64,000 bases of DNA from Chitinophaga arvensicola (lineage in GTDB: Bacteria; Bacteroidota; Bacteroidia; Chitinophagales; Chitinophagaceae): NCBI RefSeq assembly GCF_900110835.1, contig NZ_FOJG01000001.1:3751499-3815498 (forward strand), in the 5' to 3' direction. The notes below the pieces were generated by a model, which worked only from the letters and a program-made list of their open reading frames with translations, made no database searches and was not told the origin of the DNA. The position numbers and the translations under genes are program-made. This document shows, piece by piece, positions 8,989 through 17,813 of this stretch; position 1 is the stretch's first letter, and each line of letters starts with the position of its first letter.

Positions 8989-10440
8989 ATGATAAAACGC
9001 AGTATAGGGATACTCTTTTTGCTGTTGAGCAGCTCCCTTGTTTTTGCACAAAAGTATGAGGCCAACTGGGCGTCTCTCAATAAACGGGGTATCCCGGACT
9101 GGTTCAATAATGCAAAATTCGGCATCTTTATTCACTGGGGCGTGTATGCTGTTCCTTCCTATGCAGTGGTGGGGCCGGGTGGTTATTCGGAGTGGTACTG
9201 GTACAACCTGAGAGGCACTAAGGAAGGCTCCCATTCTCAGGTGCAGGCCTTTCACGATAAAAACTACGGCAAAGATACGCCGTACGAAAATTTTGAATCA
9301 CAGTTTACAGCCTCCCTGTACAACCCACAGCAGTGGGCAGAGGTGTTTCGCCGTTCCGGTGCTAAATATGTAGTGCTCACTTCCAAGCATCATGAAGGCT
9401 ATTGCCTGTGGGATAATAAACAAGCCAATGAGTCCTGGGGGCATTCCTGGAATGCTGTGACGGGAACGCCTAAACGCGATTTACTCGGCGATCTGACCGA
9501 AGCGGTGCGCAAAGAGGGATTAAAGATGGGCTATTACTATTCCCTGTACGAATGGTTTAACCCGCTGTGGCTGAAAGATCGCCAGCGCTATGTAAAAGAA
9601 GTAATGACGCCACAGTTCAAAGACCTGGTGACCCGCTATAAGCCCTCCGTTATCTTTTCTGACGGAGAATGGGAGATGTCGGATACCGCGTGGCAAAGCC
9701 CTTCTTTACTGGCCTGGCTGTTTAATGAGTCTCCGGTAAAAAACGAGGTAGTGGTAGATGACCGCTGGGGAAGTAATACCCGTGGCAAAAACAACGGCGC
9801 CACTTACCTGACTTCGGAATATGGTAGCGGCATGCAGCCGGGGGTGATCTGGGAAGAAAGTCAGGGCATCGGCCAATCCTATGGCTACAACCGTATGGAA
9901 ACCGCCGACGACTACAAAAAGAGCAGTGATCTGATCCTGATGCTGGTAGACATTGTATCAAGGGGAGGTAACCTGCTGCTCGATATAGGCCCCACTGCCG
10001 ACGGGCGTATCCCGGTGATCATGCAGCAGAAACTGCTGGACATCGGTAAATGGCTGGATGCCAACGGCGAAGCCATTTATGATACAAAACCCTGGAAGTT
10101 GAGCCAGCAATGGAGCAGCGGAAAAAAGCCGGAAACAAAAGGAGAGGCGTATATGTCCGGTTACAGCATTACCCAGCTGGTGAAGAAATCAGCAGAACAT
10201 GCCAATATAGAATTATTCTTTACCAGGAAACCGGGCGCACTGTATTGCTTTGTACCGGCTTATCAGCCACAGGTGCTGATCCGGGACTATACGCCTGCAA
10301 AAGGATCCGTAGTGAGTGTATTGGGTACTTCAAAAGCCGTAAAATGGAAACAGCAGGGGAAAGATTGTGTAGTGGATCTTTCGGGATTACGTCCTGGTGA
10401 TGTACCCGATGGAATGCTGGTAATGAAGATAAAAGGATAG
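8989..10440 (+). CDS. Secreted alpha-L-fucosidase, GH29 family
   Basis: The 483-residue protein has a signal peptide ending 'SLVFAQ'. The GH29 TIM barrel is shown by 'AKFGIFIHWGVYAVPSY', 'YVVLTSKHHEGYCLWDN' and 'GYYYSLYEWFNP'. The probable nucleophile is Asp225 in 'IFSDGEWEM', matching the family's conserved aspartate. Residues 310-330 ('LILMLVDIVSRGGNLLLDIGP') complete the barrel, and a small beta-sandwich domain closes the protein. It hydrolyses terminal alpha-L-fucose from glycans. A terminator follows, so it is probably monocistronic. Confidence 0.95.
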   Translation: MIKRSIGILFLLLSSSLVFAQKYEANWASLNKRGIPDWFNNAKFGIFIHWGVYAVPSYAVVGPGGYSEWYWYNLRGTKEGSHSQVQAFHDKNYGKDTPYENFESQFTASLYNPQQWAEVFRRSGAKYVVLTSKHHEGYCLWDNKQANESWGHSWNAVTGTPKRDLLGDLTEAVRKEGLKMGYYYSLYEWFNPLWLKDRQRYVKEVMTPQFKDLVTRYKPSVIFSDGEWEMSDTAWQSPSLLAWLFNESPVKNEVVVDDRWGSNTRGKNNGATYLTSEYGSGMQPGVIWEESQGIGQSYGYNRMETADDYKKSSDLILMLVDIVSRGGNLLLDIGPTADGRIPVIMQQKLLDIGKWLDANGEAIYDTKPWKLSQQWSSGKKPETKGEAYMSGYSITQLVKKSAEHANIELFFTRKPGALYCFVPAYQPQVLIRDYTPAKGSVVSVLGTSKAVKWKQQGKDCVVDLSGLRPGDVPDGMLVMKIKG

Positions 10441-10458
10441 TATATCTGCCGTGATAAG

Positions 10459-10500
10459 AAGAGGGTTGTCCAGGTATTAACCGGGGCAGCCCTCTTTTTA
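10459..10500 (+). terminator. Intrinsic terminator after the fucosidase gene
   Basis: AAGAGGGTTG pairs with CAGCCCTCTT (10 bp, one G-U) across an 18-nt loop and is followed by TTTA, 19 bp after the stop codon. Confidence 0.75.
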
Positions 10501-10513
10501 TAGGCGGGGATCG

Positions 10514-10521
10514 TATCTTTG
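10514..10521 (+). promoter_or_regulatory. Candidate Bacteroidota -7 element (TATCTTTG)
   Basis: TATCTTTG matches TAnnTTTG and lies between the fucosidase terminator and the next start at 10573, a sensible place for a promoter. No clear -33 element was found. Confidence 0.45.
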
Positions 10522-10572
10522 CGGCGAAGACAGCCGGAAACCTGCTTCCCATTTTTAGTACAAATAACAACC

Positions 10573-11412
10573 ATGGTACATTCTTTTTTAATGGTTGGCC
10601 AATCCAATATGGCTGGCCGTGGGTTCATAAAAGAAGTGACACCCATTTATGATGAACATATAAAAATGCTCAGAAACGGCTTGTGGCAAACAATGTCAGA
10701 GCCCATCAATTACGACCGGCCGGGTGCTGGTGTTGGTCTGGCGGCCTCTTTTGCAGCTGCCTGGCGTTTAAAGCATCCAGGTGAGCAGATAGGTTTGATT
10801 CCCTGCGCCGATGGAGGTACCAGTCTTGACGACTGGGCCGTAGGCGGTGCATTGTTCGATCATGCGGTTGCCCAGGCAAAACTGGCCCAACGGATCAGCG
10901 CACTGGACGGCATTTTGTGGCACCAGGGCGAAAGTGATTGCTCTGTTGAGCGCGCGGCTGCCTATGGCGAAAAGTTCGCGGTTATCGTGAATGCCTTCCG
11001 CAAGGAATTGAATGTGCCGGATATTCCGCTCATTATAGGCGGAATAGGCGATTACCTCACGAAGGGTATCTATGGTAAATACTTTGAGACATATCCCCTG
11101 GTAAATCAGGCGTTGCAACAATTTGCAGGTCACACGCCTCATTGCTATTTTGCTACCGCCGCTGGGTTGACTGCCAATCCGGATGAGATCCACTTTAACG
11201 CTGCTTCCCAACGGGTATTAGGAGTCCGCTATTTCAAAGCATTCGATGAGCTGACGGATGTTACCGTGCCGCAGGCCGATGAAGCAGATATCCTGCAAAC
11301 TATTTACGACCGGCCGCTTACAAAAACGGAACGGACGAAGTTGCTGGAGAACAGTTTTGCCGCCGGAGTATTATCGCTGGCAGACTACCAGGCGGAGTTA
11401 TCGAAATTATAA
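10573..11412 (+). CDS. SASA-type (sialate O-acetylesterase-like) SGNH carbohydrate esterase
   Basis: The start is placed at ATG 10573, giving 279 residues that begin directly with the catalytic block 'MVHSFLMVGQSNMAGRG'; the upstream in-frame extension overlaps the promoter region. 'GQSNM' carries the nucleophile serine of the SASA/DUF303 family. Other blocks are 'GLIPCADGGTSLDDW', 'ILWHQGESDC' and 'NPDEIHFNAASQRVLG' with the Asp-x-x-His catalytic pair. Such enzymes remove O-acetyl groups from glycans. There is no signal peptide, so a cytoplasmic location is inferred. About 55 C-terminal residues fall outside the SGNH core. Confidence 0.88.
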   Translation: MVHSFLMVGQSNMAGRGFIKEVTPIYDEHIKMLRNGLWQTMSEPINYDRPGAGVGLAASFAAAWRLKHPGEQIGLIPCADGGTSLDDWAVGGALFDHAVAQAKLAQRISALDGILWHQGESDCSVERAAAYGEKFAVIVNAFRKELNVPDIPLIIGGIGDYLTKGIYGKYFETYPLVNQALQQFAGHTPHCYFATAAGLTANPDEIHFNAASQRVLGVRYFKAFDELTDVTVPQADEADILQTIYDRPLTKTERTKLLENSFAAGVLSLADYQAELSKL

Positions 11413-11426
11413 TATACTTGCTGAAT

Positions 11427-11474
11427 AACAGGAAGGGGGCGTCTCAATATCAATTGAGACGCCCCCTTCCTGTT
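11427..11474. terminator. Perfect 22-bp bidirectional terminator hairpin
   Basis: The arms 11427-11448 and 11453-11474 are perfectly complementary over 22 bp with a 4-nt loop (ATCA) and a GC-rich core. It sits between the convergent esterase gene (ends 11412) and the minus-strand gene ending at 11492, where it can stop transcription from both sides. Confidence 0.9.
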
Positions 11475-11491
11475 TATGAAGAGCAGTTCTA

Positions 11492-13057
11492 TCAGATCGC
11501 CTCAATAGAGAAGCGCCTGGTCTTTTCTTTTTTATTGTATTCAGACACCATTACATGCCCTTCTTTGGCAGGGAAAATGTATGTTTCCAGGTTACCGTCT
11601 TTACGGGAAATAGTACGCAGTACTTTCTTCTGATCAACACTATAGAAGTTAATGTTCTTCTGGTCGGTAATGATCAGATAAGTAGACTTGGTATCCGAAG
11701 AGCTAACGGTATAGTACGATTTATTGTCGGCCAGCAACAGCGAGTAATTGCAGGGCATACCACGACTGGGCAATACCGGGATGGTGTTGTCGACCGACAG
11801 CGCGCCATCTGGTGTTTGTTTGATCACCATCGCATCACGGATAGTGAATTTCCGGGTACCAAAATAGCCCAGCATGATGGGGGAAACAATCACCAACGGT
11901 ACAGTAGCTACTTCGGCAGCGACCAGACCTACGTTCATTCTTCTTTTTAAAGCTGATCCGGTAAAATAGGTATTGCCGGAGTAGTCTTTAAAAGAAGGTC
12001 CTGCCAGCAGGTAAGATTTATTCGCATGCAGCCTGCCTTTTGAATTGGCAATAGGATTTTTTACATCATTCCAATAGTTATAAACGTGTTTGATACTATC
12101 TTTTTTGCGGCCGTCGATATTAACGGTAAACAGCCCCAGGTAATTTCCTTTGGCGATGGATTTATAGGTAACCAGTGCACGGTTTCTGCGGGGATTGATG
12201 ATTTTACCAGACACAAATGGTTTGCCGGATACCGGATCATTTGAGAATGCCTGCACCTGCAGGGGATTGCCTTTTTTGTCTTTCAGGTAATATTTGGGGA
12301 TAGAGGTGCTGTCTTCCAATCCATAACCAAATACATAGAAGCCACCACCGTGTTTCTCATCTTTTTTCTGCAACAGGAAATATACATCATGACCGGATAC
12401 GAGCATGTTGTAATCTCCTTCTTCACCGCCAATTTTCTTTTGCCAGGTCTGGTTACCTTTGATATCATAGATGTAAAGGAATTTTCCCCGGTCATCGCCA
12501 AAGAAACAGGCAAATCCTTTTCCGGCAATATTGCTTACGCGCAATGGTTCTTTCAAACCACCGTTACCGATGTCCAGCTGACCTTTTCTATATTCTGTTG
12601 CGAGGTCTACGCCTACTTTGATGGTATTGGTTTTTAATACTTTTCCGGTCAGGTCAATGAACTGTGTAAATACGGCCATGTAACCTTTGGATACCGCTTC
12701 ACGGATTTCTTTCCTTTTTTTAATGGCATGTCCGAGGAGGTTACTTTTCATGTACGACAGGCAGAGTACTTCCTGCTCGAAGGCTACAGAACGAAGATCC
12801 AGTTTCATTTCCCGGAAATTCACTACGCCAATGTCGTTCAGGTTTTCATCCATGATCGTGATCTTGTAGTTAAAGGAATCTTTGTCGGCTTTTTCAAGTT
12901 CAGTGAAAACGAGGTAGCCTACCAGTGTTCCGTCCTGGCTGATAGTTCTCATGCTGGAAGACATTTCATTTCCAACTTCTTTGAAAACTTTTGTTTGGGC
13001 AAACGTACCGGTTATTGTGAAGAACAATAAGGTACATGCTACGATGAGCTGTTTCAT
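11492..13057 (-). CDS. Secreted protein of unknown function
   Basis: This 521-residue protein has a signal peptide ('MKQLIVACTLLFFTITGTFAQ'). The body is beta-rich with repeated short blocks of the type 'YIYDIKGNQTWQKKIGG' and 'VYFLLQKKDEKHGG', suggesting a propeller-like fold, but no domain or catalytic motif is recognised. A hydrophobic stretch at about 380-400 ('VGLVAAEVATVPLVIVSPIMLGYFG') could be a membrane segment. It lies 31 bp after the stop of the M48 metallopeptidase gene on the same strand, so the two are probably co-transcribed. Confidence 0.8.
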   Translation of the reverse strand: MKQLIVACTLLFFTITGTFAQTKVFKEVGNEMSSSMRTISQDGTLVGYLVFTELEKADKDSFNYKITIMDENLNDIGVVNFREMKLDLRSVAFEQEVLCLSYMKSNLLGHAIKKRKEIREAVSKGYMAVFTQFIDLTGKVLKTNTIKVGVDLATEYRKGQLDIGNGGLKEPLRVSNIAGKGFACFFGDDRGKFLYIYDIKGNQTWQKKIGGEEGDYNMLVSGHDVYFLLQKKDEKHGGGFYVFGYGLEDSTSIPKYYLKDKKGNPLQVQAFSNDPVSGKPFVSGKIINPRRNRALVTYKSIAKGNYLGLFTVNIDGRKKDSIKHVYNYWNDVKNPIANSKGRLHANKSYLLAGPSFKDYSGNTYFTGSALKRRMNVGLVAAEVATVPLVIVSPIMLGYFGTRKFTIRDAMVIKQTPDGALSVDNTIPVLPSRGMPCNYSLLLADNKSYYTVSSSDTKSTYLIITDQKNINFYSVDQKKVLRTISRKDGNLETYIFPAKEGHVMVSEYNKKEKTRRFSIEAI

Positions 13058-13088
13058 GTGTGCAGATTAGGGATAAATTGTTACAGTA

Positions 13089-14540
13089 TTATTTTTTTGA
13101 AAAAGGTGTGGCAAATTCGCAGTATAAACTCCTGGGATGATTGCTGGTAAAAGCTTTGGCAGCCTTTTGTTTATCATTGTCGTCGTTTTCTGAGAGTAAT
13201 GTACGCATAAGGGATTTGAAGCCTTGTTCGGCTGGCGTCATGCTGCTCCAGAAATTAGCTTGTTGCAGGGTGTTATAAAACTCTTCCAGTTTTTGTCTCG
13301 GCATTTGCTCGAACATCGTTTCCAGTTCGTAGTAATTTTTGGAGATGTATTCTTTTGGTCTGATGTTGATCGCGTTAAAACGATTGAGTTTTTTATCGGC
13401 ATAGTATAACCCGGAAACAACATTATGGAACATAAAGTCGTACCACGGATCGGTGTTGCCTTTGTCTTTTTCCAGTAGCAGGCGATACAGACAAGCCGTC
13501 ATGTTGCCGTTGCAATAGATACTCCAGACCATCATTTTCATGGACTTATCTTTCAATGCAGCCGGTACGGGGGTAAACGTGCTGTTGGGTGATTGCAGAC
13601 TTTTTGTTTTGTTATATCTTTCCTGGCAGTCCGGGTGCGTTTTCAGCGAGTCTTCCAAACCAGCTGTGCTGGTATTGAAGCTGTAGTTTTTGGCAGACAG
13701 CCCCTTGGTGCGTTTTACCATCCAGCTATCTTCCACTGTCAGTTGATAGGCGGCGAAGTAATCTTTCACATTTTTCTTTAATGGTTGACGGTATTGGATA
13801 TCTGCACTGTCGAGTCGCAGGAAGAACGATGGATCAATTTCAATCCGGCTGTTTTTAAGCAGGATCAGGGCCAGTGAATCGGCATCTCCTTCGTGATAGC
13901 GCTGATGCCTGCTTCTGTCGAACGAATAGCCTTCAAACACTTTTTTCAGGCGGGTGAGGCGTTCGTATTTCGAATCCAGTACTGCGTTCAGCGATTGTTT
14001 GTATTCATCAGAAGTGAGCCATTCCGCTCGTTTTTTCATACCGTTTTCCGGATGCATCATGATGTTGTGCGCCAGTTCATGCGCCAGTACAAGTGCCAGC
14101 TCCTCCCTGTTCTTTACAAACGCCAGCAGGCCGATGTTTACCGCAATCATATCGTTACCGGTAGCATAGGCATTCACAGAGGTGCTGCGGTCTATCATCA
14201 GGAAAGGCTTATGCGCGATCAGTTTCGGGTTGGCACGTACAATCTGGCTGATAACCCCATCAAGGTAATTATAAATGTCAGCCTCATATACATACCCATC
14301 ATTTTCAATGGCTTCCGTAATGAAATCAGTGCGGCCGTCCCAGATTTCCTTGTATTTCCGCTGGGTCTCCTTTTCTTTATAGAAAGAAGGACAACTCCAT
14401 GCTTTTTTCAGGGAATCTTTCTGGCGTTGATAGTAGAAGTGCGAAAGATCTTGATAACTATACAATGTCTGGCTTTGGGCTATAACAGTGCAGGTCAGCA
14501 GTACGACTGCTGTTAAGGTAAGGGATCGGTAAATTGACAT
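13089..14540 (-). CDS. Secreted M48-family zinc metallopeptidase
   Basis: The start is set at ATG 14540, where a signal peptide begins ('MSIYRSLTLTAVVLLTCTVIAQ'); the product is 483 residues. The zinc site HExxH is His154-Glu155-x-x-His158 in 'LAHELAHN', and 'HEGDADSLAL' supplies the third zinc ligand glutamate as in M48 enzymes. A preceding 'YATGNDMIAVNIGLLAF' strand-turn is also typical of M48. Family members degrade misfolded envelope proteins. The 250 residues after the catalytic domain are not recognised. It probably heads an operon with the downstream secreted protein. Confidence 0.9.
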   Translation of the reverse strand: MSIYRSLTLTAVVLLTCTVIAQSQTLYSYQDLSHFYYQRQKDSLKKAWSCPSFYKEKETQRKYKEIWDGRTDFITEAIENDGYVYEADIYNYLDGVISQIVRANPKLIAHKPFLMIDRSTSVNAYATGNDMIAVNIGLLAFVKNREELALVLAHELAHNIMMHPENGMKKRAEWLTSDEYKQSLNAVLDSKYERLTRLKKVFEGYSFDRSRHQRYHEGDADSLALILLKNSRIEIDPSFFLRLDSADIQYRQPLKKNVKDYFAAYQLTVEDSWMVKRTKGLSAKNYSFNTSTAGLEDSLKTHPDCQERYNKTKSLQSPNSTFTPVPAALKDKSMKMMVWSIYCNGNMTACLYRLLLEKDKGNTDPWYDFMFHNVVSGLYYADKKLNRFNAINIRPKEYISKNYYELETMFEQMPRQKLEEFYNTLQQANFWSSMTPAEQGFKSLMRTLLSENDDNDKQKAAKAFTSNHPRSLYCEFATPFSKK

Positions 14541-14564
14541 AAGTATCGGGTAATGACTATGCGT

Positions 14565-14572
14565 CAAAGATA
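14565..14572 (-). promoter_or_regulatory. Candidate -7 element (TATCTTTG on minus strand)
   Basis: Read on the minus strand this is TATCTTTG, matching TAnnTTTG, 24 bp before the M48 start. It lies in the AT-rich divergent region 14541-14725 that also holds the promoter of the plus-strand dehydrogenase gene. Confidence 0.4.
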
Positions 14573-14725
14573 GGAAGGAATTATCTGAATTGAAAAGTGC
14601 TGATAGTTGTATTTTTTGGGGCTAGAGAAGATGATAAACTAAAATTTTACCGCTCTAATAGTTTTATTAAAAAATTATTTTAAAAAGTATATTTTTAAAG
14701 GCACAGCAAACCAATATCTCTTTCA

Positions 14726-16864
14726 ATGGTTTCCAGATTCCGCTATTTGTTGATAGCCTCCACGTTTATACTATCCTGTAAGTCCAGGAATTCCACGCAC
14801 CGTACCTGGCAGGTATATGGTGGCAGCAAGGAAAATATTCATTACAGCGCCTTAACGGAGCTGGACACCAATAATGTTTCGCAGCTGAAGGTAGCCTGGG
14901 CTTACCATACAGGCGACTCTGCCGAAAGAACCCAGATCCAGGTAAACCCGGTAGTAGTGGGACAGCGCCTTTATGGCGTATCGCCCCAGTTGAAACTGTT
15001 TGCCGTAGATGCCGCTACAGGAAAGGTGTTCTGGGTGTTTGACCCGGCGAAGTTATCAGGATCCCCGCTCCAGGTGAATGCATGCCGGGGCGTTACCTAC
15101 TACGAAAAGGAGGGCAGGGAACAGCGGATCTTTTATACGGCAGGCAGCCGGCTTTATTGTGTAGACGCGACCCAGGGTACACCGGTACCGGCATTTGGAG
15201 ATAGTGGCTTTGTAGACCTGCACCGTGATATGGGGCGTAATATGGATCAACTGGATATTACCTCCACCACGCCGGGCATTATTTATAAAGACTTACTGAT
15301 CGTAGGCACAAGGGTAGGTGAGGCTGCAGGCGCTGCGCCTGGCTATATCCGGGCTTATGACGTGCATAGCGGGAAACTGACATGGATTTTTCATACCATA
15401 CCGCAACCAGGAGAGGAAGGTTACGACTCCTGGGAAGATACCACCGCCTGGCAGCATACCGGCGGCGCCAATTCCTGGGCCGGATTCAGCCTGGATGAAG
15501 AAAAAGAAATTGTGTTTGCACCGGTAGGATCTGCTACCGATGACTTCTATGGCGGCAAAAGAAAAGGGAATAATCTTTTCGCCAATTGTGTACTGGCATT
15601 GGATGCTGCTACCGGCAAAAGAATCTGGCACTTCCAGACGGTACACCATGATCTGTGGGACCGGGATCTGCCCACCGCGCCTATGCTGGTGACAGTGACC
15701 AAAGACGGGAAGAAAGTACCTGCCCTGGTACAGGTAACCAAAACAGGTTTTATCTTTTTACTGGATCGCTATACCGGTGTTCCTTTGTACCCGGTCACAG
15801 AAAGGCCTGTACCCGCAGATACAGCGTTGCCGGGAGAACAGGTATCGCCCACACAGCCGGTGCCCACTTTCTTTGCGCCGTTTGTGCGGCAATCGCTCGC
15901 GGAGAAAGACCTGAACCGGCTGGTGCCGGATTCTTCCTACGCAGATATACGTGCACGACTGGCCACCTACAAAACCGGGCAGTTATTTATTCCACCTTCG
16001 AAAGAAGGTACGGTGATTTTTCCTGGCTTTGACGGAGGAGCAGAGTGGGGTGGACCGGCCGCCGATCCGGAAACCGGTATTATGTATGTGAACGCCAGCG
16101 AAATGCCCTGGATATTGACCATGGTGGCTGCCGGCACAGCCCCTGCGCCGGCAAAGGAAACGCAACTGCAGGCAGGCAAACGCCTGTATACCGCTAACTG
16201 TATGTCCTGCCATGGACCGGAGCAGAAAGGCGGCGGCGCATTTCCATCTCTCGTAAATATTCAGACAAAATATTCAGATACAACCTTTATGCAGCTGGTA
16301 GCTACCGGCAGACGCATGATGCCCGCTTTTAAACAGCTGGATGAAGCCGAGAAAAAAGCACTGGCAGTATTTCTATTGAAGATAAAAGGAGCAGAACAAA
16401 CGTCGTTTATGGCTACCCGTAAAAACGATGATGCCTATACGAATCTTCCCTATCATACTACCGGGTATAATAAATTTTTAACGAAAGAAGGCTACCCCGC
16501 AGTAATGCCACCCTGGGGCACCCTGAGCGCCATTGACCTTCATACAGGCGCATTGCTCTGGAAAGATACACTGGGCGATTACCCCGAACTGAAAGCAAAA
16601 GGTATCCATAGTGGCACAGAAAATTATGGTGGCCCGGTGGTAACAGCGGGCGGCCTGTTGTTTATTGCCGCTACGGCCGACAGCAAGTTCCGGGCTTTCA
16701 ATAAAAGAACAGGACAGCTGTTGTGGGAAACAGATTTACCGGCATGTGGATTTGCCACGCCTGCCGTGTATGAGGTAGCCGGTAAACAATATGTAGTCAT
16801 CGCCTGCGGAGGTGGTAAACTGGGAAAGAAATCCGGAGATACCTACCTCGCATTTTCACTATAA
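14726..16864 (+). CDS. PQQ-dependent dehydrogenase lipoprotein with inserted cytochrome c domain
   Basis: The 712-residue protein starts with a lipoprotein signal ('FILSCKS'). The N-terminal part is a quinoprotein beta-propeller: 'YGGSKENIHYSALTELDTNNVSQLKVAW', 'LFAVDAATGKVFWVFDP', 'LALDAATGKRIWHFQTVHHDLWDRD'. At Cys492-x-x-Cys495-His496 ('CMSCHG') a c-type cytochrome domain is inserted. The last propeller blades follow, with 'AIDLHTGALLWKDTLG' and 'RAFNKRTGQLLWETDLP'. Such enzymes oxidise alcohols or sugars in the periplasm and pass electrons through the haem. It opens a probable four-gene operon with an isomerase-like protein 34 bp downstream. The substrate is unknown. Confidence 0.9.
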   Translation: MVSRFRYLLIASTFILSCKSRNSTHRTWQVYGGSKENIHYSALTELDTNNVSQLKVAWAYHTGDSAERTQIQVNPVVVGQRLYGVSPQLKLFAVDAATGKVFWVFDPAKLSGSPLQVNACRGVTYYEKEGREQRIFYTAGSRLYCVDATQGTPVPAFGDSGFVDLHRDMGRNMDQLDITSTTPGIIYKDLLIVGTRVGEAAGAAPGYIRAYDVHSGKLTWIFHTIPQPGEEGYDSWEDTTAWQHTGGANSWAGFSLDEEKEIVFAPVGSATDDFYGGKRKGNNLFANCVLALDAATGKRIWHFQTVHHDLWDRDLPTAPMLVTVTKDGKKVPALVQVTKTGFIFLLDRYTGVPLYPVTERPVPADTALPGEQVSPTQPVPTFFAPFVRQSLAEKDLNRLVPDSSYADIRARLATYKTGQLFIPPSKEGTVIFPGFDGGAEWGGPAADPETGIMYVNASEMPWILTMVAAGTAPAPAKETQLQAGKRLYTANCMSCHGPEQKGGGAFPSLVNIQTKYSDTTFMQLVATGRRMMPAFKQLDEAEKKALAVFLLKIKGAEQTSFMATRKNDDAYTNLPYHTTGYNKFLTKEGYPAVMPPWGTLSAIDLHTGALLWKDTLGDYPELKAKGIHSGTENYGGPVVTAGGLLFIAATADSKFRAFNKRTGQLLWETDLPACGFATPAVYEVAGKQYVVIACGGGKLGKKSGDTYLAFSL

Positions 16865-16898
16865 TAACAGATCATTCCACCTTTAAATATCTTTTACT

Positions 16899-17813
16899 AT
16901 GAGCATTTCAAGAAGAAGTTTTCTGTTGCAGGGAAGCCTGGCGGTTGCCGGTGCGGCATTCCTGCCAAAAGGTTTGCTGGCTGCCAATGCGGCGAAGCCA
17001 TTGCTGGGAATACAATTGTATTCTATCCGCGAGGATATGAAAAAAGATCCCTCCGGTACGCTGAAACAGCTGGCGGCCATGGGCTATAAAAATGTAGAAC
17101 ATGCCGGCTACAGCAAGCGCCAGTTCTACGGCTACAGCGCCAAAGAATTTAAAAAACTGCTGGACGACCTGGGATTACTGATGCCGAGCGGGCATACCGT
17201 GATGGGAAAACAACATTGGGATGCTGCAAAAAAAGATTTTACAGATGAATGGAAGTATACCGTGGAAGATGCCGCCATCGTGGGGCAGCACTACGTAATC
17301 AGCCCATGGCTGGATGAAAGTCTGCGCAAGAACTATGATGACTTTAAAGCCTATATGGATGTATTTAACCGGAGCGGCGCCCTGTGTAAAAAATCAGGAA
17401 TGAAGTTCGGGTATCATAACCACGATTTTGAATTCAGTCAGCAGCTGAACGGCAGGAAAATATTTGATCTTATTCTCCAGAATACAGACCCGTCACTGGT
17501 AGCACAGCAGCTGGATATCGGCAATATGTACCACGCCGGTGGTATCGCCCTCGATATTATCAAGCAATATCCCGGTCGTTTTGAACTGATGCATGTGAAA
17601 GATGAAATAAAAACAGACAAAGGCGAAATGGGTGGAAAATACGAAAGCACGGTACTGGGTAAAGGTATCATACCAGTAAAGGAAGTAATTGACCTGGGTA
17701 AGAAAGCCGGTGGTACACATCATTTTATTGTTGAGCAGGAGTCCTACCAGGGTCAGGCGCCGTTGGATGCTGTGAAAGAAGACCTGGCCGTAATGAAAAA
17801 ATGGGGCTACTAA
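16899..17813 (+). CDS. Tat-exported sugar phosphate isomerase/epimerase-like TIM-barrel protein
   Basis: The 304-residue protein begins with a twin-arginine signal ('MSISRRSFLLQGSLAVAGAA'), so a folded, probably metal-bound protein is exported. The AP-endonuclease-2/xylose isomerase-like barrel shows 'LLGIQLYSIREDM', 'FGYHNHDFEF', 'AQQLDIGNM' and 'FIVEQESY', carrying the His, Asp and Glu residues that usually bind the divalent metal. Members isomerise or epimerise sugars or act on keto-sugars. Its neighbour, the PQQ dehydrogenase, fits a periplasmic oxidised-sugar pathway. Its stop codon directly abuts the next ATG. Confidence 0.9.
   Translation: MSISRRSFLLQGSLAVAGAAFLPKGLLAANAAKPLLGIQLYSIREDMKKDPSGTLKQLAAMGYKNVEHAGYSKRQFYGYSAKEFKKLLDDLGLLMPSGHTVMGKQHWDAAKKDFTDEWKYTVEDAAIVGQHYVISPWLDESLRKNYDDFKAYMDVFNRSGALCKKSGMKFGYHNHDFEFSQQLNGRKIFDLILQNTDPSLVAQQLDIGNMYHAGGIALDIIKQYPGRFELMHVKDEIKTDKGEMGGKYESTVLGKGIIPVKEVIDLGKKAGGTHHFIVEQESYQGQAPLDAVKEDLAVMKKWGY

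Noticed and set aside
8464..9255. Minus-strand 263-codon frame spanning the kinase and fucosidase starts
   Set aside because: It overlaps two confident genes and the promoter region between them; the translation is low-complexity in character and matches no family.
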